This document shows, one piece after another, positions 52,262-61,091 of a DNA stretch of 64,000 nucleotides (the first letter of the stretch is position 1; each line of letters begins with the position of its first letter). A program made the position numbers and the translations under genes. The DNA lies in NCBI RefSeq assembly GCF_003994415.1, contig NZ_CP034689.1:1612001-1676000 (forward strand). The letters run 5' to 3'. The notes beneath the pieces are model-generated. The model was given only the letters and a program-made list of their open reading frames with translations. It was not told the DNA's origin and did no database searches. This DNA is from Achromobacter spanius. GTDB lineage: Bacteria; Pseudomonadota; Gammaproteobacteria; Burkholderiales; Burkholderiaceae_B.

Positions 52262-53572
52262 ATGAACCTGTCTGACAAAAAAGCCACTCTATCCTTCTCG
52301 GATGGCAGCGCACCCATTGAGTTCCCTGTCTACAAGGGCACGGTCGGTCCGGATGTGATCGACATCCGCAAGCTGTATGGCCAGACGGGCATGTTTACGT
52401 TTGACCCGGGCTTCATGTCCACCGCGGCTTGCGAATCGGGCATCACGTACATCGACGGCGACAAGGGCGAACTGCTGTACCGCGGCTTCCCCATCGAGCA
52501 ATTGGCCGTCAACTGCGACTTCATGGACATCTGCTACCTGATCCTGAACGGCGATCTGCCGAACCAGGAACAGAAGGCTGACTTCGACTCGCAAGTGACC
52601 CATCACACGATGGTCAACGAGCAACTGCACTTCTTCCTGCGTGGCTTCCGCCGCGACGCCCACCCGATGGCCGTGCTGACGGGTCTGGTTGGCGCGCTGT
52701 CCGCGTTCTACCACGACTCCACCGACATCACGAACCCGCAGCATCGCCACATCTCGGCCATCCGCCTGATCGCCAAGATGCCGACGCTGGTTGCGATGGC
52801 GTACAAGTACTCGCAAGGCCAACCGTTCATCTATCCGCAGAACGACCTGTCCTACACGGGCAACTTCCTGCGCATGATGTTCGCCACGCCGTGCGAAGAC
52901 TACAAGGTCAACGAAGTCGTTGAACGCGCGCTGGACCGCATCTTCATCCTGCACGCCGACCACGAGCAAAACGCGTCGACGTCCACCGTGCGTCTGTGCG
53001 GTTCGTCGGGCACCAACCCGTTCGCCGCCATCTCGGCCGGCGTGGCTTGCCTGTGGGGCCCGGCTCACGGCGGCGCCAACGAAGCTTGCCTGCAGATGCT
53101 GGAAGAGCTGCAAGCCAACGGCGGCATCGACAAGGTCGGTGAGTTCATGGAGAAGGTCAAGGACAAGAACTCGGGCGTGCGCCTGATGGGCTTTGGCCAC
53201 CGCGTCTACAAGAACTACGACCCGCGCGCCAAGCTGATGCAGGAAACCTGCAAGGAAGTGCTCTCGGCCCTGGGCCTGGAAAACGACCCGCTGTTCAAGC
53301 TGGCCATGGAACTGGAACGCATCGCCCTGTCGGATCCGTACTTCGTCCAGCGCAAGCTGTACCCGAACGTGGACTTCTACTCGGGTATCGTCCAGCGCGC
53401 CATCGGCATCCCGACCTCGCTGTTCACGGCCATCTTCGCGCTGGCTCGCACGGTGGGCTGGATTGCCCAGTGGAACGAAATGCTGTCGGATCCCGACTAC
53501 AAGATCGGCCGTCCGCGCCAGCTGTTCACGGGTTCGGTCACCCGCGACGTGCCCCCGATGGACAAGCGTTAA
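52262..53572 (+). CDS. gltA: citrate synthase
   Basis: The 436-residue enzyme of the hexameric gram-negative type condenses acetyl-CoA and oxaloacetate. Key blocks are FDPGFMSTAACESGITYIDG, LHADHEQNASTSTVRLCGSSG with a catalytic histidine, GPAHGGANEA, LMGFGHRVYKNYDPRA and the C-terminal PDYKIGRPRQLFTG. The N-terminal domain distinguishes it from PrpC. GAGAGGAA lies 6 bases before ATG 52262. It is last in the sdhCDABE-gltA operon, with a terminator 33 bases on. Confidence 0.97.
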   Translation: MNLSDKKATLSFSDGSAPIEFPVYKGTVGPDVIDIRKLYGQTGMFTFDPGFMSTAACESGITYIDGDKGELLYRGFPIEQLAVNCDFMDICYLILNGDLPNQEQKADFDSQVTHHTMVNEQLHFFLRGFRRDAHPMAVLTGLVGALSAFYHDSTDITNPQHRHISAIRLIAKMPTLVAMAYKYSQGQPFIYPQNDLSYTGNFLRMMFATPCEDYKVNEVVERALDRIFILHADHEQNASTSTVRLCGSSGTNPFAAISAGVACLWGPAHGGANEACLQMLEELQANGGIDKVGEFMEKVKDKNSGVRLMGFGHRVYKNYDPRAKLMQETCKEVLSALGLENDPLFKLAMELERIALSDPYFVQRKLYPNVDFYSGIVQRAIGIPTSLFTAIFALARTVGWIAQWNEMLSDPDYKIGRPRQLFTGSVTRDVPPMDKR

Positions 53573-53604
53573 TCCGCTTTTCCTTTCGGCAAGTGAATGA
53601 CAAG

Positions 53605-53627
53605 AAACCGCCTTCGGGCGGTTTTTT
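53605..53627 (+). terminator. rho-independent terminator of gltA
   Basis: AAACCGCC (53605-53612) pairs with GGCGGTTT (53617-53624) around TTCG, followed by a T-run to 53627. Confidence 0.93.
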
Positions 53628-53672
53628 GTTGCCTGCGCAAAGGGGCCATGAGGCGGCGGATATGCGGATATC

Positions 53673-54806
53673 ATGCTGGCCATGATTCCTTTCTCGCTTC
53701 CACCAGCCCATTTCTACCTGCTGCTTTGGTTTGGCTTGCTTGCCGGCGTCGTGTTGGGCGTGTGGGTCTTGGTGCTGGCCGTCAGCGCCGGCCATCGCCG
53801 CACGGTCCGCAAATATTGGAAGACCTCGACCGTGGTGTTCGTGGTGCTGGCGGTGCCCTTTGCCTTCTTCGCGTGGGTGCACTTCATGGTCCAGCAAATC
53901 GAGCGCGAGATCGAGCGGGCCGAGGCGGCGCGCAACGTGACGCTGGAACAAGCGGCCACCGTGGGTGGCGTGGCCATGCCCGCCGGCACGCGGCTGAAGT
54001 TGCAAGACGAAGGGCAGATGGACACCTACGTTGAGGCCGAGTTTCCGGCGCCCACCTCTGTCTTCGGCGTTCAGGCGACGCGGATTCGCCGCTATCTGGA
54101 CACCGAATACGAAAAGGACACGTACGCGCTGATTCAGCGACATCCGCGTAGCGTCATCCTGACAGGCCAGGGCGACCAAGCGGTGCTGGGATGGCGTTGC
54201 GACAGCACGCATGACATCGAGTTTGATACCGAGCCCGATGGCGCGATGAAGGCCTTGAGCCAGTGCCGGCTGGGTAGTGGCAATCAAATTGACGGCATGA
54301 TGATCCACTCGGGCTCAGTGCTGTACGGCTCAAATGGCACGGTGTACGTAGACGGTTCGACCGACCCGGACCGATGGCGCATCGAGGTCAAGGACCCCGA
54401 CGCGGTGCGGGTGTTCGGACTCATGTTGAGCGAACCCTGGATCTATCTTGATGGAGACCGCCGCTTGCTGCGCGTCAGCGACGCGGAGCTTGCCTGCCGC
54501 GTGCATCTGGGCAACTTTGACTACGCCGAGGGCACGCGGGTCAAGTCTATCCGGCGCGTGATCGATGGGCAGCGCGAACCCTTTCCTGGCGTGCTGGTGT
54601 TCAGCCCCAAGGAGGGGCAAGTGGCCAAACGTGAAGGCTATGCCGATGTGCCCGAAGGCATGTCGGTCATGCAGGCACTGGATGGAACGTTTATCGGCAT
54701 TGTGAATAACGACGAGGTCGGCGTTTTTGAGTTCGCGAGCTTCGTCGTGGACGGCAACGCGCCGGCGGCTCCCGCACGGGCGCGTTGCCCCTCCCTTACA
54801 CGCTGA
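53673..54806 (+). CDS. hypothetical membrane-anchored protein
   Basis: The 377-residue protein has two N-terminal helices (about 13-36 and 50-70), a short charged coil (QQIEREIERAEAARNVTLEQAA) and a large C-terminal, probably periplasmic domain with repeated beta-strand and aspartate-rich segments such as YVDGSTDPDRW and YLDGDRRLLRVSDAE. I recognise no family. Met4 (53682) is an alternative start. It follows the gltA terminator, and its end overlaps the convergent DUF2214 gene by 11 bases. Confidence 0.75.
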   Translation: MLAMIPFSLPPAHFYLLLWFGLLAGVVLGVWVLVLAVSAGHRRTVRKYWKTSTVVFVVLAVPFAFFAWVHFMVQQIEREIERAEAARNVTLEQAATVGGVAMPAGTRLKLQDEGQMDTYVEAEFPAPTSVFGVQATRIRRYLDTEYEKDTYALIQRHPRSVILTGQGDQAVLGWRCDSTHDIEFDTEPDGAMKALSQCRLGSGNQIDGMMIHSGSVLYGSNGTVYVDGSTDPDRWRIEVKDPDAVRVFGLMLSEPWIYLDGDRRLLRVSDAELACRVHLGNFDYAEGTRVKSIRRVIDGQREPFPGVLVFSPKEGQVAKREGYADVPEGMSVMQALDGTFIGIVNNDEVGVFEFASFVVDGNAPAAPARARCPSLTR

Positions 54807-55248
54807 TGTGGCGCGCCATCAGCACCGCGAACAGCGGCAGGAAAATGAACAGGTGCGATTCGATCATCACCCAGCGGCGCACGCGCTTGATCTCGGGTAA
54901 CGCGGGCACGAAGTCCGCTTGCTGGCGCGCCTGTTTTGCCCAGCGGAAGATGGCCAGCGTGGGCGGGATCGAACAGAGCGCGATGATGACGAACAGTGTG
55001 ATCTTTGCGTGGAACCACGGGCTGCTCATGTAAAACGCCGCGCCTTTGACGCCTTGCGTCAGGCGCAGCAGCCCGGTGATCAGCACCAGCACGGCGCTGA
55101 CGCCATACAGGCGGTCGTAGATCACCAAGCGCTTCACGCCGTTGGCGCTCAGATCGGGGCGTAGCAATACGGCTTCGGCGGTCAGCACGACCACCATGAC
55201 AAAAATCGCCAGGTAGTGGAACCAGGCGTATAGCGCATCGGCCAGCAT
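54796..55248 (-). CDS. DUF2214 family membrane protein
   Basis: The 150-residue protein has four hydrophobic helices beginning LYAWFHYLAIFVMVVVLTAEAVLL, with YDRLYGVSAVLVLITGLLRL in the middle, HAKITLFVIIALCSIPPTLAIFRW and a last helix FIFLPLFAVLMARHI. The family is uncharacterised. ATG 55248 has GGAG 7 bases upstream; ATG 55275 adds nine residues. Its last 11 bases overlap the convergent upstream neighbour. Confidence 0.85.
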   Translation of the reverse strand: MLADALYAWFHYLAIFVMVVVLTAEAVLLRPDLSANGVKRLVIYDRLYGVSAVLVLITGLLRLTQGVKGAAFYMSSPWFHAKITLFVIIALCSIPPTLAIFRWAKQARQQADFVPALPEIKRVRRWVMIESHLFIFLPLFAVLMARHISV

Positions 55249-55352
55249 GTCGTCTCCAGGAAAAAGGTCAAGCATGGTTTTACCACCGGCCCATGGCGTG
55301 GCGTCGATCAAGTGGCATGAAAATACGGCGTGGGCCGCGGAAACACGCCATG

Positions 55353-55378
55353 AAAAAGGCGCCCCGAAGGGCGCCTTT
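55353..55378 (-). terminator. rho-independent terminator of the malic enzyme gene
   Basis: AAAGGCGCC (55355-55363) pairs with GGCGCCTTT (55370-55378) around CCGAAG. On the minus strand it is followed by T5, just after the malic enzyme stop. The stem matches the one at 12154-12179. Confidence 0.9.
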
Positions 55379-55399
55379 GGCGTCAAGACCCGCGTGTGA

Positions 55400-57697
55400 T
55401 CAACGGCGCTTTTTGGCGGCGTCGGCGGCTTCCTGCTGCGCATCCACCACGGCCAGGGCCGTCATGTTGACGATGCGGCGCACGGTGGCGCTGGTCGTCA
55501 GGATGTGCACGGGGCGCGCGGCGCCCAGCAGAATGGGACCCATCGCGACGCCATTGCTGCCCGTCATCTTCAGCATGTTGTACGTAATGTTGCCGGTGTC
55601 CAGGTTCGGCATGACCAGCAGGTTGGCGCGACCCTTGAGCGTGCTGTCCGGGTAGGCCAGCACACGGATCTTTTCCGACAAGGCGGCGTCGGCGTGCATT
55701 TCGCCGTCCACTTCCAGGTCAGGCGCGCGTTCCTGCACCAGCTTGCTGGCGGCGGCCATCTTCTTGGACGATTCCGTGACGCGGCTGCCGAAGTTCGAAT
55801 GCGACAGCAGGGCAATCTTGGGCACCACGCCAAAGCGCAGCATTTCGTCGGCGGCCTGGATGGTGATGTTGGCCACTTCTTCCGACGTCGGGTTTTCATT
55901 GACGTGGGTGTCGGTGACGAACAGCGTCTGGTCAGGCAGCATCAGCACGTTCAGGGCGGCGTAGGTCTGGCCTTCCTTCTTGCCGATGATTTCGTCAACG
56001 TACTTGAGCTGGTTGTCGTACTTGCTAGCCACGCCGCACAGCAGCGCGTCGGCGTCGCCGCGACGCAGCAGCATCGCGCCGATCAGCGTGTTGTGTTTGC
56101 GGATCATCGCCTTGGCGATGGCCGGCGTCACGCCTTCGCGGCCCTTCAACTGGTAGTACGCGGTCCAGGTTTCGTTGAAGCGCTCGTCGTCTTCCGGATC
56201 GACGATTTCGAAATGCTCGCCAGCCACCAGGCGCAGGCCGGCCTTGTTGATGCGCATTTCGATAACCGACGGGCGGCCGATCAGGATCGGACGGGCCAGC
56301 TTTTCGTCAACCACGGTCTGCACGGCGCGCAGCACGCGTTCGTCTTCGCCATCGGCGTAGATGACGCGCTTGGGCGCCTTCTTGGCCTGGGCGAACAGCG
56401 GACGCATCAGTTGGCCCGAGTGGTACACAAAACCCATCAGCTTCTGGCGATAGGCTTCGATGTCTTCGATGGGGCGGGCGGCCACGCCGGAGTCGGCGGC
56501 GGCTTGGGCCACGGCGGGCGCAATCTGGAAGATCAGGCGCGGGTCGAAGGGCTTGGGAATGATGTAGTCGGGGCCGAACGACAGTTCCTGGCCGGCATAG
56601 GCGCGGGCCACTTCATCGTTTTGTTCAGCTTGCGCCAGTTCGGCGATGGCCTTCACGCAAGCCAGCTTCATTTCTTCCGTGATGCGCGAGGCGCCGGCAT
56701 CCATGGCGCCGCGGAAGATGAAGGGGAAGCACAGTACGTTGTTGACCTGGTTCGGGTAGTCCGAACGGCCGGTGGCGATGATGCAATCGGGGCGGGCGGC
56801 CTTGGCCACTTCGGGGCGGATTTCCGGCTCGGGGTTGGCCAGCGCCAGGATCAGCGGACGGTCGGCCATGGTCTTGACCATGTCGCCCGTCAGCACGCCA
56901 GAGGTCGAGCAGCCCAGGAACACGTCGGCGCCATTGACCACGTCGGCCAGCGTGCGGGCGTCGGTCTTTTGCGCGTAGCGCTTCTTGTTGGCTTCCATGT
57001 TTTCATCGCGGCCGTCCCAGATGACGCCGCGCGAATCCACAACAAAGATGTTCTCGCGCTTGACGCCCAGGTGCACCAGCAGGTCCAGGCAGGCGATGGC
57101 GGCAGCGCCGGCGCCCGAGCAAGCCAGCTTGACCGAGCCGATGTCCTTGTTCACGACCTTCAGGCCGTTCAGGATGGCGGCCGACGAAATGATGGCGGTG
57201 CCGTGCTGGTCGTCATGGAAGACGGGAATCTTCATGCGCTCGCGCAGCTTCTTTTCAATGTAGAAGCACTCGGGCGCCTTGATGTCTTCCAGGTTGACGC
57301 CGCCCAGCGTGGGCTCCAGCGCCGCGATGATGTCGACCAGCTTGTCGGGGTCGTTCTCGGCCAGTTCGATGTCGAACACATCGATGCCGGCAAACTTCTT
57401 GAACAGGCAGCCCTTGCCTTCCATGACCGGCTTGGCGGCCAGCGGCCCGATGTTGCCCAGGCCCAGGACGGCGGTGCCGTTGGTGATCACGCCCACCAGG
57501 TTGCCGCGCGAGGTGTACTTGGACGCGGCGTCATCGCCCTGGTCGAAGATGGCCATGCAAGCTGCCGCCACGCCAGGAGAGTAGGCCAGGGACAAGTCGT
57601 CCTGGTTGGCCAGGGTCTTGGTCGGAACGACCGAGATTTTGCCGGGGGTGGGGTAGGCGTGGTAATCCAACGCCAATTTGGTAAGAGTTTCGTCCAT
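55400..57697 (-). CDS. maeB: NADP-dependent malic enzyme with phosphotransacetylase-like domain
   Basis: The 765-residue multidomain enzyme decarboxylates malate to pyruvate with NADPH. Residues 1-430 are the malic enzyme: YHAYPTPGKISVVPTK, LAYSPGVAAACMAI, NGTAVLGLGNIGPLAAKPVMEGK in part, and KIPVFHDDQHGTAII. Residues from about 445 are a phosphotransacetylase-like domain (RVIYADGEDERVLRAVQ, NLLVMPNLDTGNITYNMLKM) that is regulatory rather than catalytic in MaeB. The length is standard. GAGG lies upstream of the ATG and a terminator follows the stop. Confidence 0.94.
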   Translation of the reverse strand: MDETLTKLALDYHAYPTPGKISVVPTKTLANQDDLSLAYSPGVAAACMAIFDQGDDAASKYTSRGNLVGVITNGTAVLGLGNIGPLAAKPVMEGKGCLFKKFAGIDVFDIELAENDPDKLVDIIAALEPTLGGVNLEDIKAPECFYIEKKLRERMKIPVFHDDQHGTAIISSAAILNGLKVVNKDIGSVKLACSGAGAAAIACLDLLVHLGVKRENIFVVDSRGVIWDGRDENMEANKKRYAQKTDARTLADVVNGADVFLGCSTSGVLTGDMVKTMADRPLILALANPEPEIRPEVAKAARPDCIIATGRSDYPNQVNNVLCFPFIFRGAMDAGASRITEEMKLACVKAIAELAQAEQNDEVARAYAGQELSFGPDYIIPKPFDPRLIFQIAPAVAQAAADSGVAARPIEDIEAYRQKLMGFVYHSGQLMRPLFAQAKKAPKRVIYADGEDERVLRAVQTVVDEKLARPILIGRPSVIEMRINKAGLRLVAGEHFEIVDPEDDERFNETWTAYYQLKGREGVTPAIAKAMIRKHNTLIGAMLLRRGDADALLCGVASKYDNQLKYVDEIIGKKEGQTYAALNVLMLPDQTLFVTDTHVNENPTSEEVANITIQAADEMLRFGVVPKIALLSHSNFGSRVTESSKKMAAASKLVQERAPDLEVDGEMHADAALSEKIRVLAYPDSTLKGRANLLVMPNLDTGNITYNMLKMTGSNGVAMGPILLGAARPVHILTTSATVRRIVNMTALAVVDAQQEAADAAKKRR

Positions 57698-57913
57698 GGG
57701 ATCGGGGCCTCTGAGGCACTAACTGAGAAAGAAAACGGAATGAAAAACGAATGACAAGCGGCGGGCTCGCGGCCCGCCGGTTTCTTTGCGAAATGCTTAG
57801 GGAACACCCGTATTTCACCAGAAAGCGCGGACACTTGGTTGTTGCAGTGCAGCGATCAGGCGTGTTTGATCAAGAACGGGTCGGATTATGTTTAGGTGGC
57901 GACGGGTTCCCTG

Positions 57914-57974
57914 TCGGTCAGATGATCGGCTCCCGGGGGATGGGCGTTCGGTTCCCATCGGTCAGATGATCGGC
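57914..57974. repeat. 17-bp direct repeat pair
   Basis: TCGGTCAGATGATCGGC occurs at 57914-57930 and 57958-57974, spaced 44 bp, just left of the BIME-like element, in the 488-base gap between maeB and the E1 gene. Function is unknown. Nothing else in the gap looks like a gene. Confidence 0.7.
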
Positions 57975-57986
57975 GCCCATCGAATC

Positions 57987-58189
57987 GTAGGATGGGTGTA
58001 GCGCGCGATGGTCGGCACAAGAACACGGTGCGGACCGCGCGAAACCCATCAGGCAGCGGCTGAACAACAGACGCAATAGGCAAGAAAGCTGTGGCTGCTC
58101 TGTTCAAGAATTCCACCGGTGCTTGATGGGTTTCGCGCGATTGATGGTGGGGTTCTTGTCTCGGCCATCCCGCGCTACACCCATCCTAC
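57987..58189. repeat. 203-bp BIME/MITE-like element with perfect terminal repeats
   Basis: GTAGGATGGGTGTAGCGCG (57987-58005) is perfectly inverted at 58171-58189. Inner arms AAACCCATCA (about 58042-58051) and TGATGGGTTT (about 58124-58133) make two REP palindromes in inverted orientation. The TAG in its right-hand end (complement of 58186-58188) is the stop codon of the E1 gene. Related copies are at 42288 and 28039-28418. It has no coding capacity. Confidence 0.9.
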
Positions 58190-60873
58190 GAATTCCAGGG
58201 TGGGGTTTTGCGGGTGCGGGTGTTCAGCTTGTTGCGCAGCTTGTCGGCGTCTGCTTGCCGGCCCAGGCTGTCCAGCGCGTAGAGCGTGATCCAGTCGGCG
58301 CTGACTTCGAAGAAGTCGCGCAGTTGCGCGCGGGTGTCGCTGCGGCCAAAGCCGTCGGTGCCCAAGGTGCGATACGGGGCCGGCACCCAGGCGCGGATCT
58401 GTTCGGGCACGGCGCGCACGTAATCAGTGGCGGCGATGACCGGCGCATTGCTGTCGCCCAGGCAGGTGCGGACCCAGTCCGCGTCGCTGGCCGTGTCCAG
58501 GCCCAGCACCCGCGCACGTTCGGCTTCGCGGCCGTCGCGGGCCAGTTCGGAAAAGCTGGTGACGCTCCAGACCTCGGCGTCCACGCCGTACTGCTCGTGC
58601 AACCGCTCGGCCGCCATTTCCGCCTCGCGCAGCATGGGGCCCGCGCCCAGCAAGCGCACTTCCGCTTGCTTGCGCGCGGCGCGCAGGCGGTACATGCCGC
58701 GCAGGATGCCTGTGCTGATGCCTTCGTCGGCGGGCATATCGGGCTGCGCCAGGTTTTCGTTGGTGACGGTCAGGTAGAAGAATTCGTCGCGCTGCTCGTC
58801 CAGCATGCGGCGCATGCCGTGTTCGACGATCACGGCAACCTCGTAGGCGTAGGCGGGGTCGTAAGCGCGGCAGTTTGGCACGGCGGCCGCCATGATGTGG
58901 CTGGACCCGTCCTGGTGTTGCAGCCCCTCGCCGCCCAGCGTCGTGCGCCCGGAGGTGGCGCCGATCAAGAAGCCACGGGTGCGCTGGTCGGCGGCGGCCC
59001 AGATCAGGTCGCCGATGCGCTGAAAGCCGAACATCGAGTAATAGATATAGAACGGCAGCATCGGCAGGCCGTTGACCGAGTAGCTGGTGCCAGCGGCCGT
59101 CCACGACGAAATCGCCCCGGCTTCGGTGATGCCTTCCTCCAGGATCTGGCCGTCGTGCGCTTCGCGGTAATACAGCACCGAGCCGATGTCTTCGGGTTCG
59201 TACAACTGGCCTTGCGCGGAATAGATACCGATCTGCCGAAACAAGTTGGCCATGCCAAAGGTGCGGGCTTCGTCGGCCACGATGGGCACGATGCGCGGCC
59301 CCACGGCGCCGTCCTTGAGCAGCGCGGTAAGCATCCGCACGATGGCCATGGTCGACGACATTTCCTTGCCGTTGGCGGCCAGCGCAAAGCGCGCCCAGTG
59401 TTCGAGAGGCGGCGGCGTCAGGCGCGGCGCTTCGGTACGGCGGCGGGGGATGTGGCCGCCCAGCGCGTTGCGGCGCGCCTGCAGATGACGCAGTTCGGCG
59501 CTGTCTTCGGCGGGGCGGTAGAACTTCAGCGCCAGGCAGTCCGCGTCCGAGATCGGCAGGGCAAAGCGATCACGAAAGGCCAGCAAGGCCTCGTCGTCCA
59601 GCTTCTTCTGCTGGTGCGTCGTCATCTTGCCCTGGCCCGCCGCGCCCATGCCGAAGCCCTTCTTGGTCTGGGCCAGGATCACGGTGGGCTGGCCGCGGTG
59701 ATTGGCCGCGCGGTGATAAGCGGCATGGATCTTCACCATGTCGTGGCCGCCACGATGCAGGCGGTCGATGGCCTCATCGGTCCAGTCCGCCACCAACGCG
59801 GCCAGTTCGGGGTGTTGATTGAAAAAATGCGCGCGATTGAATGCGCCGTCGTTGGCGGCAAAAGTCTGGAATTGGCCGTCCACCGTATTCGAGAAAGCGC
59901 GGGCCAGCGCGCCGTTGGTGTCGCGGGCAAGCAGGGCGTCCCAGTCGCTGCCCCACACCAGTTTGATCACGTTCCAGCCGGCGCCCGCGTACAGCGTTTC
60001 CAGTTCGTCGATGATGCGGCCGTTGCCGCGCACCGGGCCATCCAGCCGTTGCAGGTTGCAGTTGACGACGAACACCAGGTTGTCGAGCTTCTCGCGCGCG
60101 GCAAGCGTCAAGGCGGCGATGGATTCCGGCTCGTCCATTTCACCGTCGCCAAAAATGCCCCAGACCTTGCGGTCGCTGGCGGGCGCAAGCGACCGGTGCT
60201 CCAGGTAGCGCATGAAGCGCGCCTGATAAATCGCGTTGATGGGGCCGATGCCCATGGACCCGGTTGGAAATTGCCAGAAATCAGGCATCAACCAGGGGTG
60301 GGGGTAGGACGACAGCCCGCGCAGGCCACGCCCGGTAGCCGTGATTTCCTGGCGGAAATGCGCCAGGTCGTCTTCGCCCAGAAAGCCTTCAAGAAAGGCG
60401 CGGGCGTAGACCCCGGGCGCGGAGTGCGGCTGCATGTAGACCAGGTCACCCAGGTCTTCGGCGGATTGCGCGCGGAAGAAGTGGTTGAAGCCCACTTCAA
60501 ACAGGTCGGCGGCGGAGGCATAGCTGGCGATGTGGCCGCCCAGCTCGCCATGCGCCTGATTGGCGCGCACCACCATGGCCAAGGCGTTCCAGCGGTTGAT
60601 GCCGGCGATGCGTTCTTCCACGGCCAGGTTGCCCGGAAACGGCGGCTCTTGGCTGGCGGGAATGGTGTTCAGGTAGGCGGTGCGGGTCTGGCTGTTGGCG
60701 CGCAGCCCCAGAGACGCGGCGTGCCCCAGCAGGCTGTCCAGCACATAGCCCGCGCGCCCGGCGCCATCGGCGTGAAGCAGCGATTGCAAGGCGTCGCGCC
60801 ATTCGGCGGTTTCCGTGGGATCGGCGTCAGACCCGGTGTGATGGCCGAGGGCGGGGTGGCTCGCGTCGCGCAT
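58186..60873 (-). CDS. homodimeric pyruvate dehydrogenase-type E1 component, without E2/E3 neighbours
   Basis: The 895-residue ThDP enzyme is of the AceE/MdeB family. The cofactor motif begins GDGEMDEPES at 242 and ends in VFVVNCNLQRLDGP. GGHIASYASAADLFEVGFNHFF and NTIPASQEPPFPG are typical, and YYSMFGFQRIGDLIWAAADQRTRGF lies in the transketolase-like domain. No E2 (aceF) or E3 (lpd) gene is adjacent, so it may be a paralogue for another 2-oxoacid such as 2-oxobutyrate rather than the main PDH. AGGAG lies 10 bases before the ATG. Its stop lies in the repeat element. Confidence 0.88.
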   Translation of the reverse strand: MRDASHPALGHHTGSDADPTETAEWRDALQSLLHADGAGRAGYVLDSLLGHAASLGLRANSQTRTAYLNTIPASQEPPFPGNLAVEERIAGINRWNALAMVVRANQAHGELGGHIASYASAADLFEVGFNHFFRAQSAEDLGDLVYMQPHSAPGVYARAFLEGFLGEDDLAHFRQEITATGRGLRGLSSYPHPWLMPDFWQFPTGSMGIGPINAIYQARFMRYLEHRSLAPASDRKVWGIFGDGEMDEPESIAALTLAAREKLDNLVFVVNCNLQRLDGPVRGNGRIIDELETLYAGAGWNVIKLVWGSDWDALLARDTNGALARAFSNTVDGQFQTFAANDGAFNRAHFFNQHPELAALVADWTDEAIDRLHRGGHDMVKIHAAYHRAANHRGQPTVILAQTKKGFGMGAAGQGKMTTHQQKKLDDEALLAFRDRFALPISDADCLALKFYRPAEDSAELRHLQARRNALGGHIPRRRTEAPRLTPPPLEHWARFALAANGKEMSSTMAIVRMLTALLKDGAVGPRIVPIVADEARTFGMANLFRQIGIYSAQGQLYEPEDIGSVLYYREAHDGQILEEGITEAGAISSWTAAGTSYSVNGLPMLPFYIYYSMFGFQRIGDLIWAAADQRTRGFLIGATSGRTTLGGEGLQHQDGSSHIMAAAVPNCRAYDPAYAYEVAVIVEHGMRRMLDEQRDEFFYLTVTNENLAQPDMPADEGISTGILRGMYRLRAARKQAEVRLLGAGPMLREAEMAAERLHEQYGVDAEVWSVTSFSELARDGREAERARVLGLDTASDADWVRTCLGDSNAPVIAATDYVRAVPEQIRAWVPAPYRTLGTDGFGRSDTRAQLRDFFEVSADWITLYALDSLGRQADADKLRNKLNTRTRKTPPWNS

Positions 60874-61091
60874 GGGTGTTGTCTCCTGTTATCGCTCAAT
60901 GCTAGACCTGTGTGGGTGGCATGAGTCATCAAATTCACAGGGAGATTTTCGGGATTTCAGCATAATCTTTTGCCGATGTTTCCCTTGCCGGCAGCTTCTG
61001 CGGCCTAACGGCGCTTACTCGTGGTGACCACTGGGTGGACGCCAAAGCGCTAGAATGCGCGGTTTATCCGCATTCACAACGGGAGACTTCA

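Noticed and set aside
55505..57754. 749-codon plus-strand frame opposite maeB
   Set aside because: It mirrors the malic enzyme codons; the product is His/Arg-rich with no recognisable domain.
58123..60924. 933-codon open frame on the plus strand opposite the E1 gene
   Set aside because: Low-complexity Ala/Gly/Val/Gln/Arg product with no domains, exactly antisense to a well-supported ThDP enzyme.
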